A stretch of 64,000 nucleotides of DNA from Fontibacterium meridianamericanum. GTDB lineage: Bacteria > Pseudomonadota > Alphaproteobacteria > Pelagibacterales > Pelagibacteraceae. Below, piece after piece: positions 16,729 to 25,077 of this stretch; within the stretch, counting starts at the first letter, position 1; every line of letters starts with the position of its first letter. Below the pieces are notes generated by a model. It was not told the origin of the DNA. It saw only the letters and a list, made by a program, of their open reading frames with translations, and did not search any database. The translations under genes and the position numbers were made by a program. Location of the stretch: contig CBDDYR010000001.1 of the NCBI GenBank assembly GCA_965235635.1, positions 306,622 to 370,621 on the forward strand, given 5' to 3'.

Positions 16729-17307
16729 TTAAATTAATCCTTGTGAATTCAGCAAATTATAAGTTTCAAACAAAGGCAAACCAACTACATTTGAATACGA
16801 ACCATTAATTCTTTTAATAAATTTTTCAGCATAACCTTGTATGGCATAAGCGCCTGCTTTATCTTTCCACTCATTAGTTGATAGATACTCTTCGATCTCC
16901 TGCTCGTTTAATCTTTTAAAAGTAACTTTAGTTATAACTTTTTTAACTTTGATTGAGTTATTTTTTGCCAAACATACGCATGTCAAAACATTATGTTTTC
17001 TTCCTGAAAAAAAAGTTAAAAATTCTTTAGCTTCTTCTTTGTCTTTTGGCTTCATAAAAATTTTATTACTACAAAAAACTATCGTGTCAGCAGATAAAAC
17101 AAATTCTTTTGGATATTTTTCTAAAGCTTTAAGAGCCTTGTTTTTTGCAACTCTAATACAGTATGTTTTAGGATTTTCTTTGCTATTAATATCTTCATTA
17201 ATCTCTGAAGAATAAACAATTTTCGGAAATATTTTTATATTGTTTAGAAGTTCTATTCTTCTTGGTGATGCGGAGGCTAAAACAAAACTATGTTTTGTTT
17301 CATTCAT
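16729..17307 (-). CDS. maf: Maf family nucleoside triphosphate pyrophosphatase
   Basis: 192 residues. LASASPRRIELL at the N-terminus and the LSADTIVF motif are the Maf signature; members hydrolyse dTTP, UTP or modified NTPs and are linked to cell-division arrest. The ATG overlaps the infA stop by one base (TAATG), and infA-maf is a common alphaproteobacterial pair. The ORF ends before tRNA-Phe. The yacG gene that often follows maf is absent here. Confidence 0.92.
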   Translation of the reverse strand: MNETKHSFVLASASPRRIELLNNIKIFPKIVYSSEINEDINSKENPKTYCIRVAKNKALKALEKYPKEFVLSADTIVFCSNKIFMKPKDKEEAKEFLTFFSGRKHNVLTCVCLAKNNSIKVKKVITKVTFKRLNEQEIEEYLSTNEWKDKAGAYAIQGYAEKFIKRINGSYSNVVGLPLFETYNLLNSQGLI

Positions 17308-17525
17308 TATTTAAATCTAAAAATGATCCTGCCCTTAGTTAAATCATATGGAGTAACTTCAACCATAACCTCATCGCCAGCTAGAACTCTAATTCTGTTC
17401 TTTCTCATTTTTCCAGCCGTATGAGCCAAAACCTCATGATTATTCTCTAATTTAACTCTAAACATAGCATTAGGTAACAACTCTGTTACCAGCCCCTTGA
17501 ACTCCAACATTTCTTCTTTTGCCAT
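17307..17525 (-). CDS. infA: Translation initiation factor IF-1
   Basis: 72 residues, the universal IF-1 length, with MAKEEMLEFKGLVTELLPNAMFRVKLEN and a C-terminal YDLTKGRIIFRFK typical of this OB-fold protein. IF-1 binds the ribosomal A site during initiation. It lies two bases after hisD and overlaps maf by one base, so it is part of the murA-DUF2948-hisD-infA-maf run. Confidence 0.98.
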   Translation of the reverse strand: MAKEEMLEFKGLVTELLPNAMFRVKLENNHEVLAHTAGKMRKNRIRVLAGDEVMVEVTPYDLTKGRIIFRFK

Positions 17526-17527
17526 AT

Positions 17528-18814
17528 TTAACTAATCCTAATTCTTATTGATTGAGAGTGAGCAAACAATCCCTCATAATTTGCTAGGTGTATAGCTGAT
17601 CTTCCTATCTTTTCAAGACCTTGTTTGCTCATTTTAATAACTGAGGTTTTTTTATAAAAATCATAAACAGATAGTCCTGAAGCAAACCTAGCTGACCCAG
17701 CAGTTGGTAAAACATGATTTGGTCCAGCCAAATAATCTCCAATAGCTTCTGGTGAATTTTCTCCTAAAAAAATTGATCCTGCATTTTTAATTTGTTTTGC
17801 CAAAACTGAATTATTTTTGGTTTTAATCTCAAGGTGCTCTGGCGCTATATCATTTACAACGTTAATAACTTCTTTAAAATTTTTGCAAATTATAATTGCG
17901 CTATTATCCTTTATTGCTTTTTTGGCTATTTGCTTTCTAGGCAAAACATCTAAAAATTTATAAATTTTATTTTTAACCTCAAGACCAAACTTTAAATTAG
18001 TTGTTACTAATATTGCTTGAGATAACTCATCGTGTTCAGCTTGTGATAATAAATCTATAGCTGTTAATGTTGAGTTGTTATTCTCATTAGCAACTACTGT
18101 AATTTCAGATGGTCCTGCAACCATATCTATGCCTACTTCACCAAAAACTTCTTTTTTAGCAATAGTTACAAAAATATTACCTGGCCCCACAATTTTATCA
18201 ACTTTTGCAACGGTATTTGTCCCATAAGCAAAAGCAGCTATTGCCTGGGCCCCTCCTATTTTATAAATCTTTTTTACGCCACATATTTTAGCCGCATAAA
18301 CAACACCCGCATTAATTTTATTATTTGGTGTTGGCATACATAAGGTAATGTTTTTTACACCAGCCACAATCGCAGGAACAGCATTCATAATTACTGAGCT
18401 TGGATAGCTAGCTGTTCCTCCAGGGATATATATTCCTACACTATTTAATGCAGCAACTTTATAAGCCAACTCATTTTTATATTGATCAAAATATTTATAA
18501 CCTTTGATTGATTGTCTTTTGTGAAAGTCTTTAACTCTATCAAATGCAAGTTTAATAGAACTTTTTACAGAAGGATCTAAACTTTTAATAACTTTATTAA
18601 TTTCCTTATTACTTAATATAATATTTTTTTTAGAAACAGCGCTTCTATCAAATTTTTTTTGATAATAAACAATAGCATTATCGCCTTTAGCTTTAACGTC
18701 TTTAAGAATTTTTTTTACGATATTAGCTTTGTTTGAAAAATTTAATTTTCTGTTTCGAGAAATAAAATCTAGATCTTTTAAAAATCTATTTTTATTAAAT
18801 TTTATAATTTTCAT
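17528..18814 (-). CDS. hisD: Histidinol dehydrogenase
   Basis: About 428 residues; the ATG at 18812-18814 (MKIIKFNKNRF) is chosen because the longer ORF would run back into the upstream gene. HisD oxidises histidinol to histidine in two NAD-dependent steps. Visible motifs are GIYIPGGTASYPSSV, the KVDKIVGPGNIFV loop, DMVAGPSE, the SQAEHDE zinc-site region and GPNHVLPTAGSARF. It is separated from hisG, hisZ and hisS by infA, maf and the tRNAs but on the same strand. Confidence 0.96.
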   Translation of the reverse strand: MKIIKFNKNRFLKDLDFISRNRKLNFSNKANIVKKILKDVKAKGDNAIVYYQKKFDRSAVSKKNIILSNKEINKVIKSLDPSVKSSIKLAFDRVKDFHKRQSIKGYKYFDQYKNELAYKVAALNSVGIYIPGGTASYPSSVIMNAVPAIVAGVKNITLCMPTPNNKINAGVVYAAKICGVKKIYKIGGAQAIAAFAYGTNTVAKVDKIVGPGNIFVTIAKKEVFGEVGIDMVAGPSEITVVANENNNSTLTAIDLLSQAEHDELSQAILVTTNLKFGLEVKNKIYKFLDVLPRKQIAKKAIKDNSAIIICKNFKEVINVVNDIAPEHLEIKTKNNSVLAKQIKNAGSIFLGENSPEAIGDYLAGPNHVLPTAGSARFASGLSVYDFYKKTSVIKMSKQGLEKIGRSAIHLANYEGLFAHSQSIRIRIS

Positions 18815-18815
18815 A

Positions 18816-19262
18816 CTAAATCTTATGCTTCGGTTTATAACTGGTTTCCCAAGTTTTTCCAAAATCTTCTAAAGACGAGGCTATTTCTTCGGCTTTAATT
18901 AATAAAACACTATCTCCAGAAAAAATTAACCTGATATCAAAATAATTATCTTTAATCTCAGTTTTGATAGCTAGAAACTCGAGTATCTTAGTCTTTTTTT
19001 TGGGATTAATTCCTTTTGATTTAACTTTTGTAACATTATCAAAAACAAGAGCGCTACGTATTCTTTTATTTTTTCTAAAAATTCCTTTTTCAGCATCTTC
19101 CCACATGAAACGATTAAATACACAAATAAGTTTTTTAGTTTTTGGTAAAAATTTTATATCATTTACAACAATTACTGAGTCTTGCAGGTAAGCTGAGAAA
19201 ACATGCAAATCCTGAATGTCTTCTGCTAATAATTTTAACTTAGAAATATTTTCATTAATCAT
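18816..19262 (-). CDS. DUF2948 family protein
   Basis: 148 residues, no signal peptide or membrane segment. The sequence, with LLAEDIQDLHVFSAYLQDSVI and FNRFMWED near the N-terminus, matches DUF2948, an alphaproteobacterial family of unknown function commonly found between murA and hisD, exactly as here. It overlaps the murA end by eight bases and ends one base before hisD. No catalytic motif is recognised. Confidence 0.8.
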   Translation of the reverse strand: MINENISKLKLLAEDIQDLHVFSAYLQDSVIVVNDIKFLPKTKKLICVFNRFMWEDAEKGIFRKNKRIRSALVFDNVTKVKSKGINPKKKTKILEFLAIKTEIKDNYFDIRLIFSGDSVLLIKAEEIASSLEDFGKTWETSYKPKHKI

Positions 19263-20517
19263 TCACTCTCCTAATATTGGCACCACACAAATTAAGTTTT
19301 TTTTCTAATTTACTATAACCTCTATCTAAATGATAAATTCTATTAATTGTTGTAATTCCTTTTGCAGATAATGCTGCTAGCACTAAACTTACAGATGCTC
19401 TCAAATCTGTTGCCATTACTTCTGCGCCATTTAAATTTTTAATTCCTTTTATTGTAGCTTTTTGTTTTTTTATTTCGATATCAGCACCCATTCTCATTAA
19501 TTCTGAAACGTGAAGAAATCTATTTTCAAATATTTCTTCATTAATTACCGACAAACCTTTGATCTGAGTGGCTAAAGCCATAAACTGAGCCTGCATATCT
19601 GTTGGAAATCCAGGATAAGGTTTTGTAATAATTTTAAATGGTTTTAGTTGATGTTTTCTAAAAATAACAAATGAGTCTTTAAAGGTTTTAATATTCGCAC
19701 CTATTTTTTTTAAAACACTAAAAATATTTTGTAGATGATCATTATTAACATTTTTAATTAACAATTTTCCATTAGTTATCAGAGCTGCAATTGCATAAGT
19801 TCCAGCTTCTATCCTGTCTGGAATAATTTTATGTTTTATTGGATATAAAAAATTTACTCCTTTTATAATTATTTTTCTTTTTGAATTATATTTTATGTCC
19901 GCACCACATTTATTCAAAAATTTTATTAAATCTATAATCTCTGGCTCTATTGCGGCGTTACTAATTTTTGTAATTCCTTTAGCAAGGACTGCAGCTATAA
20001 TAATACTTTCTGTTGCGCCAACTGAAATTGAAGAAAATTTAATATTAGCACCTAATAAACCTTTTGGTGCGCTTGCATCAATATAACCATTTTTTACATT
20101 AATTTTTGCACCCAGTTTTTTTAATGCATCTAAATGCAAGTTCACAGGTCTTGCCCCTATAGAACAACCACCTGGCAAAGAAACCTTGGCTTTTCCAAAT
20201 TTTGCAAGTAATGGAGCTAAAACTAAAACTCCAGCTCTCATAGTTTTCATAATTGAATATGGAGCAAAATATTTGTCTTTATTTTTTTTTGATATTTTTA
20301 ATATTTCTTTGTTTTCATCAAATTCAACCTCTCTTCCTAAAACCTTAATTAAATTAATTAAAGTGTAGATATCTTTAACTTTAGGAACATTCTCAAACTG
20401 CACTGGATCATCAAATAATAATGAGGATATAATAATAGGTAGACTTGCGTTTTTAGAACCTGAAATAACTACTTCACCAGAGAGTTTCTTTCCTCCCGTA
20501 ATTAATAGTTTTTGCAT
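19255..20517 (-). CDS. murA: UDP-N-acetylglucosamine 1-carboxyvinyltransferase
   Basis: 420 residues, full length. MurA transfers enolpyruvate from PEP to UDP-GlcNAc, the first committed step of peptidoglycan synthesis. The catalytic Cys (fosfomycin target) is present in LPGGCSIGARPVNLHL, and the GSKNASLPII start and FPTDMQAQFMAL loop are typical. Two bases separate it from upstream dcd, and it overlaps DUF2948 downstream. Confidence 0.97.
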   Translation of the reverse strand: MQKLLITGGKKLSGEVVISGSKNASLPIIISSLLFDDPVQFENVPKVKDIYTLINLIKVLGREVEFDENKEILKISKKNKDKYFAPYSIMKTMRAGVLVLAPLLAKFGKAKVSLPGGCSIGARPVNLHLDALKKLGAKINVKNGYIDASAPKGLLGANIKFSSISVGATESIIIAAVLAKGITKISNAAIEPEIIDLIKFLNKCGADIKYNSKRKIIIKGVNFLYPIKHKIIPDRIEAGTYAIAALITNGKLLIKNVNNDHLQNIFSVLKKIGANIKTFKDSFVIFRKHQLKPFKIITKPYPGFPTDMQAQFMALATQIKGLSVINEEIFENRFLHVSELMRMGADIEIKKQKATIKGIKNLNGAEVMATDLRASVSLVLAALSAKGITTINRIYHLDRGYSKLEKKLNLCGANIRRVND

Positions 20518-20519
20518 AT

Positions 20520-21074
20520 TTAAATTTTTGGAAGAGTAACACCCTTTTGCTTCATATATTTTCCCTTTTTATCGGCATATGAAGTTTCTGGTTCTTGATC
20601 ACCTTTTAAAAAAACAAACTGACAAGCTCCCTCGTTGGCATAAATTTTTGCAGGCAATGTTGTAGTATTTGAAAATTCAAGAGTTACATGTCCTTCCCAC
20701 TCTGGCTCTAGTGGTGTAACGTTAACAATAATTCCACATCTTGCATAAGTGCTTTTGCCAAGACAAATTACTAGAACGTCTCTTGGAATTTTAAAATATT
20801 CAACAGTTCTTGCTAGCGCGAATGAATTGGGGGGTATTATACAAACATCAGTTTTTTTTGTTACAAAACTATTTTTTGAAAATTTTTTAGGATCTACAAA
20901 TGCTGAATCTATATTTGTAAATACTTTAAATTCATTTGAAACTCTTGCGTCATAACCATAAGAAGAAAGTCCGTAAGATATTTTATTTTTCCTTTGTTGT
21001 TTTTGAACAAAAGGAGTGATCATTTTTTTTTCTAAAGACATTTTTTTTATCCAATGATCAGATAAAACGCTCAT
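20520..21074 (-). CDS. dcd: dCTP deaminase
   Basis: 184 residues. Converts dCTP to dUTP for thymidylate synthesis. LSSYGYDARVSNEF, the GKSTYARCGI motif and TPLEPEWEGHVTLEFSN with its catalytic Glu are diagnostic. The ATG overlaps the stop of a 36-codon upstream ORF (ATGA), suggesting coupled translation. It is followed two bases later by murA. Confidence 0.96.
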   Translation of the reverse strand: MSVLSDHWIKKMSLEKKMITPFVQKQQRKNKISYGLSSYGYDARVSNEFKVFTNIDSAFVDPKKFSKNSFVTKKTDVCIIPPNSFALARTVEYFKIPRDVLVICLGKSTYARCGIIVNVTPLEPEWEGHVTLEFSNTTTLPAKIYANEGACQFVFLKGDQEPETSYADKKGKYMKQKGVTLPKI

Positions 21075-21181
21075 GCTTTTCTTTCTTTAATTTTTTTTAA
21101 AAATTCTTTTCTTTTTTTTAAATTCTCTCTAAGGGCTTCTGAAAGACGTTCTTTTTTTAAATCTTTTTGATTGTTAATCAT
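21071..21181 (-). CDS. Small basic protein coupled to dcd
   Basis: A 36-codon ORF (ATG 21179-21181, TGA overlapping the dcd ATG) encoding a Lys/Arg/Glu-rich peptide with LSEALRENLKKRKEFLKKI. Short proteins of this style (an ALRENL-x-RRK core) are found beside housekeeping genes in alphaproteobacteria. The four-base overlap with dcd supports translation. It would form one charged helix. Function unknown, and it could be a chance ORF in A-rich DNA. Confidence 0.5.
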   Translation of the reverse strand: MINNQKDLKKERLSEALRENLKKRKEFLKKIKERKA

Positions 21182-21197
21182 CAAGTTCTAACACGAA

Positions 21198-21389
21198 CTA
21201 TTTATTTGGATTTGTTAAATCATCCAAAGTAATAGGTTTATTAATATCGTGCATTTCTTGTTCTGGTTCTTTTGCGGGTATGGTTGAGGCTCTTTTAGCT
21301 TTTCTTAAAGCAAGACGCTCTTTTCTTTTTGCTTCTTTAAGCATAGCTCTTTCTCCACGTTTAGACTTGTAATCATAATGAATACCCAT
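21198..21389 (-). CDS. Small hypothetical protein, 63 residues
   Basis: Begins MGIHYDYKSKRGERAML and continues as a strongly basic helix rich in Lys, Arg and Ala, then an acidic tail with KPITLDDLTNP. The start is well supported by a strong GGAGGA ribosome binding site seven to nine bases upstream. No domain is recognised; basic N-terminus and acidic tail suggest nucleic-acid or ribosome contact, which is inference. It lies between the cold-shock gene and the dcd run on the same strand. Confidence 0.65.
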   Translation of the reverse strand: MGIHYDYKSKRGERAMLKEAKRKERLALRKAKRASTIPAKEPEQEMHDINKPITLDDLTNPNK

Positions 21390-21422
21390 GGGTGAGCCTC
21401 CTCCATCAAAAAAATCTAATTT

Positions 21423-21632
21423 TTAAACTTTTTTTAAATTTACAGCTGACGGACCTTTTTTTCCATCTTCAATATCAAATGTAAGAACATCTCCTTCATC
21501 AAGATAATCAATTCCTGCATCTTTAACAGCTGACATATGAACAAATACGTCTTTTTGTTTGTCGTCTCTCTCTATAAAACCGTAGCCTTTGCTACCGTTA
21601 AACCACTTTACTTTGCCTTTTATGCTACTCAT
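21423..21632 (-). CDS. cspA: Cold-shock domain protein
   Basis: 69 residues from the ATG at 21630-21632 (MSSIKGKVKWFNGSKGYGFI). A longer ORF start 12 codons upstream is not used because Csp proteins begin at this position. RNP1 (KGYGFI) and RNP2 (VFVHMSAV) motifs of the OB-fold are intact. Acts as an RNA chaperone or antiterminator. The leader (21633-21700) contains an 8-bp inverted repeat. It is divergent from tRNA-Thr. Confidence 0.93.
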   Translation of the reverse strand: MSSIKGKVKWFNGSKGYGFIERDDKQKDVFVHMSAVKDAGIDYLDEGDVLTFDIEDGKKGPSAVNLKKV

Positions 21633-21668
21633 CTTACGTTTATTTACTTTCGTTATTATGTTGTTCAA

Positions 21669-21688
21669 TTTGAATACTATTATTCAAA
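21669..21688 (-). promoter_or_regulatory. Perfect inverted repeat in the cold-shock gene leader
   Basis: TTTGAATA (21669-21676) and TATTCAAA (21681-21688) form a perfect 8-bp inverted repeat around CTAT, 37 bases upstream of the csp start. It could be an operator or a leader RNA hairpin. Cold-shock mRNAs often have structured leaders, but this short A+T palindrome might also be chance. Confidence 0.35.
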
Positions 21689-21701
21689 GTGAGACTTGTG
21701 T

Positions 21702-21728
21702 TTAATAGGTATAATAGTCCATTGTCAA
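21702..21728 (-). promoter_or_regulatory. Candidate sigma-70 promoter of the cold-shock gene
   Basis: On the minus strand TTGACA (21723-21728) is followed after 15 bp by TATTAA (21702-21707). The -35 is a perfect consensus; the spacer is shorter than the ideal 17. This would start transcription near 21695, just upstream of the leader palindrome. Confidence 0.4.
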
Positions 21729-21834
21729 GATTGCTAACTTGTAGCTTATAATTTTATTGTTTTTATTAGCTAATTATTTAGTTTTTAATGTTTATTTAAA
21801 ACAAACTATAAATTACAAATTTTAAATTTAAAAC

Positions 21835-21910
21835 GCCCACATAGCTTAGTTGGTAGAGCACTTCCATGGTAAGGAAGAGGTGGCCAGTTCGATTCCGGCT
21901 GTGGGCACCA
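21835..21910 (+). tRNA. tRNA-Thr (GGT)
   Basis: Cloverleaf with acceptor GCCCACA / TGTGGGC, discriminator A, and encoded CCA (21908-21910). The anticodon stem CTTCC/GGAAG closes loop ATGGTAA, giving anticodon GGT. It stands alone on the plus strand ahead of the pyruvate dehydrogenase genes. Confidence 0.95.
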
Positions 21911-21999
21911 AAATTTTAAACTACCCAACGTAATTATATCAAATATTTAAGCCAAACTTTTAATGGTTTTATAAAGAACATTTAAATATAATAAATGCT

Positions 22000-24900
22000 A
22001 TGAATTTAGAAATTAAGGTTCCTGATATAGGGGATTTTAAGAATGTTGAAATTATAGAAGTATTAATAAAAGAAGGTGATCAAATTAAAAAAAATGATCC
22101 AGTTCTTACACTAGAAAGTGATAAATCAAGTGTAGAGGTTCCTTCTCCCTTTGATGGTAAAATTTCAAGTATAAAAGTAAAAGTTGGAGATAAAGTCTCT
22201 AAAGGTTCATTAATTGCCACTTTAAGTAATGGAGATTCTTCAAAAGGAGTTGATAGCAAGTCTATACTCCCTGAAACAGAAAAAATTATTCAAGAGGCTG
22301 AAAAGGTTTTAAAAAAAGCAGAACCTGAAGAAAAAATTATAAAAGAAGAACCTAAACAAAACTTTGAAACAAAAGTAGAGTTTAAAAAATTTACAAACTA
22401 TTCTTCTGAACAAGATAGTTTGGGTGATGTAGATCCTCAAGAGACTATTGAATGGATTGAATCATTAAATGATGTGGTTGAAAGAGATGGCCCAAAAAGA
22501 GCTAATTATCTTTTAGGTAAATTAATTAATCAGGCTTACATCTCAGGTTCAAATTTACCTTACAATCAAAAAACACCTTATATAAATACAATACCAAGAG
22601 AAATGGAAGTTAAGTCTCCTGGAGATCAAGTTATAGAAAATAAAATAAGATCTTTGATTAGATGGAATGCTGCATGTATGGTTGTGCGTGCTAATAAAAA
22701 ACTTCCAGAACTTGGTGGACATATTGCAACTTTTGCATCTGCCGCCACTTTGTATGATGTGGGTTTTAATCATTTTTGGAGAGCTCAAAATGAAAAAAAT
22801 TTAGGAGATCTAATTTATTTTCAAGGTCACAGCGCACCTGGTATTTATGCGAGATCTTTTCTTGAAGGAAGAATCACTACAAAACAATTAGAAAATTTTA
22901 GACAAGAAGTTGATGGTAGTGGATTATCTTCATATCCTCATCCATGGTTAATGCCTAATTACTGGCAATTTCCAACCGTATCAATGGGTCTTGGTCCAAT
23001 CATGTCCATTTATCAGGCAAGATTTATGAAATATTTACAAAATAGATCATTAATCGAAGATCAAAATAGAAAAGTTTGGACTTTCTTAGGTGATGGAGAA
23101 ATGGATGAACCTGAGTCAACAGGCGCAATTAGTTTAGCCGCAAGAGAAAAATTAGATAACTTAATATTTGTAATTAATTGCAATCTTCAAAGATTAGATG
23201 GTCCTGTTAGAGGAAATGGAAAAATAATTCAAGAAATGGAAGGTTTATTTAGAGGAGCAGGCTGGAATGTAATTAAAGTTATTTGGGGATCTTACTGGGA
23301 TCCTCTTCTTGCAAAAGACAAAACGGGTCTATTATTAAAAAGAATGGAAGAATGTGTTGATGGAGAATATCAAGCATTCAAAGCAAAAGGGGGAGCTTAT
23401 GTTAGAAGCCATTTCTTTGGAAAATATCCAGAATTAAGAGAATTGGTTTCAAATATGACCGATGAGGATATATGGAAACTTAATAGAGGAGGTCACGATC
23501 CTCATAAAGTATATGCTGCATATCATGCTGCTCAAAATCATAAAGGATCTCCTACGGTGATTATAGCAAAAACTATTAAAGGTTATGGAATGGGTAAAAG
23601 CGGAGAAAGTATCAATACAACGCACCAACAAAAAAAATTAGACGTTAATGATATGTATTATTTTAGAGATCGATTTAATATTCCAATTACAGATAAACAA
23701 GTTGAAAACTTAGAGTTTTATAAACCTGATGAAAAATCAGAGGAAATTCAATACATAAAAGAAAGAAGAAAACAACTTGGCGGTTTTATTCCAACAAGAA
23801 GAGTAAAAACAAAAGCTCTAAAAACTCCAGCTGCTGAAATCTTTGAATCTTCTTATTTAGACTCTGGTGATAGAGAACTATCAACTACAATGGCTCTTGT
23901 TAGTATGCTTACAAAAATTTTAAGAGATAAAGAATATTCTTCAAGATTAGTTCCGATAATCCCAGATGAAGCAAGAACTTTTGGAATGGAGGGATTTTTT
24001 CAAAAAATTGGAATTTATGCTCATGAAGGTCAGAAGTATGAACCCGTAGACTCAGAACAATTAAGCTCTTATCGCGAAGATAAAAGCGGACAAGTCTTGG
24101 AAGAAGGAATTACAGAAGCTGGTGCTATGTCTTCTTGGATTGCTGCAGGAACATCCTACTCAAATCACAATATTGAAATGATTCCTATTTATCTTTTTTA
24201 TTCAATGTTTGGCTTTCAAAGAATTGGTGATTTTGCTTGGGCAGCTGGTGATACTCAATGTAGAGGTTTTTTGATTGGGGCGACATCCGGCAGAACTACT
24301 CTTGCAGGTGAAGGATTACAACATCAAGACGGTCACAGTTTAGTAATGGCATCTACTATACCAAATTGTGTAACTTACGACCCGACTTTTTCTTATGAAC
24401 TAGCAGTAATATTTGAGGATGGATTAAAAAGAATGCATGAAAAACAAGAAAATGTTTTTTATTACATAACAACTTTAAACGAAAATTATAAACATCCTGC
24501 AATGCCTAAAGGTTTAAAAAAGGAAGACATTTTAAAAGGCATGTATTTATTTAAAGAAATCAATAATAAAGGAAAAACTAAAGTTCAATTGCTTGGATCT
24601 GGAGCAATATTAAATGAGGTAATAAAGGCAGCAGAAATATTAAGTTCTGACTTTGGAATTGATTCTGATATCTGGAGCGTAACAAGTTTTAATGAATTAA
24701 GAAAAGATGCAGTAGAAATTGAAAGAAAAAATTTACTAAACCCAGATAAAAAACCAGAAAAAACTTATATAGAAAAATGTTTTGAAAAAAGAACAGGTCC
24801 TTTCATAGCGGCTACAGATTATATTAGGACATTATCTGAGGGAATTAGAAACTATATTCCTGGCACTTATGTAACTTTAGGAACGGATGGATTTGGAAGA

Positions 24901-25071
24901 AGCGATACTAGAAAAAATTTAAGAAAATTTTTTGAAGTTAATAAAGAATTTATTGTTTATTCTACGTTAAGCACATTGGTAAAAGAGCAAAAAATTGCAT
25001 CAAAAGTAGCCACTGATGCTATGAAAAAATATAATATTGATCCAAAAAAACCTATTCCAACAAAACTATAG
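22000..25071 (+). CDS. aceE: Pyruvate dehydrogenase E1, homodimeric type, with an N-terminal lipoyl domain
   Basis: 1023 residues. Residues 1-80 are a lipoyl domain (VPDIGDFKNVEIIEVLIKEG; lipoyl-lysine K42 in ESDKSSVEVPSP), 81-125 a Lys/Glu-rich linker, and about 130-1023 a homodimeric E1 with NYWQFPTVSMGLGP and the thiamine-diphosphate motif beginning GDGEMDEPES and ending in N-C-N. E1 decarboxylates pyruvate and acetylates the lipoyl group. Standard AceE proteins are about 890 residues without a lipoyl domain. The added domain is nearly a copy of the first lipoyl domain of the adjacent AceF (six bases downstream). No E3 gene follows. Confidence 0.93.
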   Translation: MNLEIKVPDIGDFKNVEIIEVLIKEGDQIKKNDPVLTLESDKSSVEVPSPFDGKISSIKVKVGDKVSKGSLIATLSNGDSSKGVDSKSILPETEKIIQEAEKVLKKAEPEEKIIKEEPKQNFETKVEFKKFTNYSSEQDSLGDVDPQETIEWIESLNDVVERDGPKRANYLLGKLINQAYISGSNLPYNQKTPYINTIPREMEVKSPGDQVIENKIRSLIRWNAACMVVRANKKLPELGGHIATFASAATLYDVGFNHFWRAQNEKNLGDLIYFQGHSAPGIYARSFLEGRITTKQLENFRQEVDGSGLSSYPHPWLMPNYWQFPTVSMGLGPIMSIYQARFMKYLQNRSLIEDQNRKVWTFLGDGEMDEPESTGAISLAAREKLDNLIFVINCNLQRLDGPVRGNGKIIQEMEGLFRGAGWNVIKVIWGSYWDPLLAKDKTGLLLKRMEECVDGEYQAFKAKGGAYVRSHFFGKYPELRELVSNMTDEDIWKLNRGGHDPHKVYAAYHAAQNHKGSPTVIIAKTIKGYGMGKSGESINTTHQQKKLDVNDMYYFRDRFNIPITDKQVENLEFYKPDEKSEEIQYIKERRKQLGGFIPTRRVKTKALKTPAAEIFESSYLDSGDRELSTTMALVSMLTKILRDKEYSSRLVPIIPDEARTFGMEGFFQKIGIYAHEGQKYEPVDSEQLSSYREDKSGQVLEEGITEAGAMSSWIAAGTSYSNHNIEMIPIYLFYSMFGFQRIGDFAWAAGDTQCRGFLIGATSGRTTLAGEGLQHQDGHSLVMASTIPNCVTYDPTFSYELAVIFEDGLKRMHEKQENVFYYITTLNENYKHPAMPKGLKKEDILKGMYLFKEINNKGKTKVQLLGSGAILNEVIKAAEILSSDFGIDSDIWSVTSFNELRKDAVEIERKNLLNPDKKPEKTYIEKCFEKRTGPFIAATDYIRTLSEGIRNYIPGTYVTLGTDGFGRSDTRKNLRKFFEVNKEFIVYSTLSTLVKEQKIASKVATDAMKKYNIDPKKPIPTKL

Positions 25072-25077
25072 TTTAAA

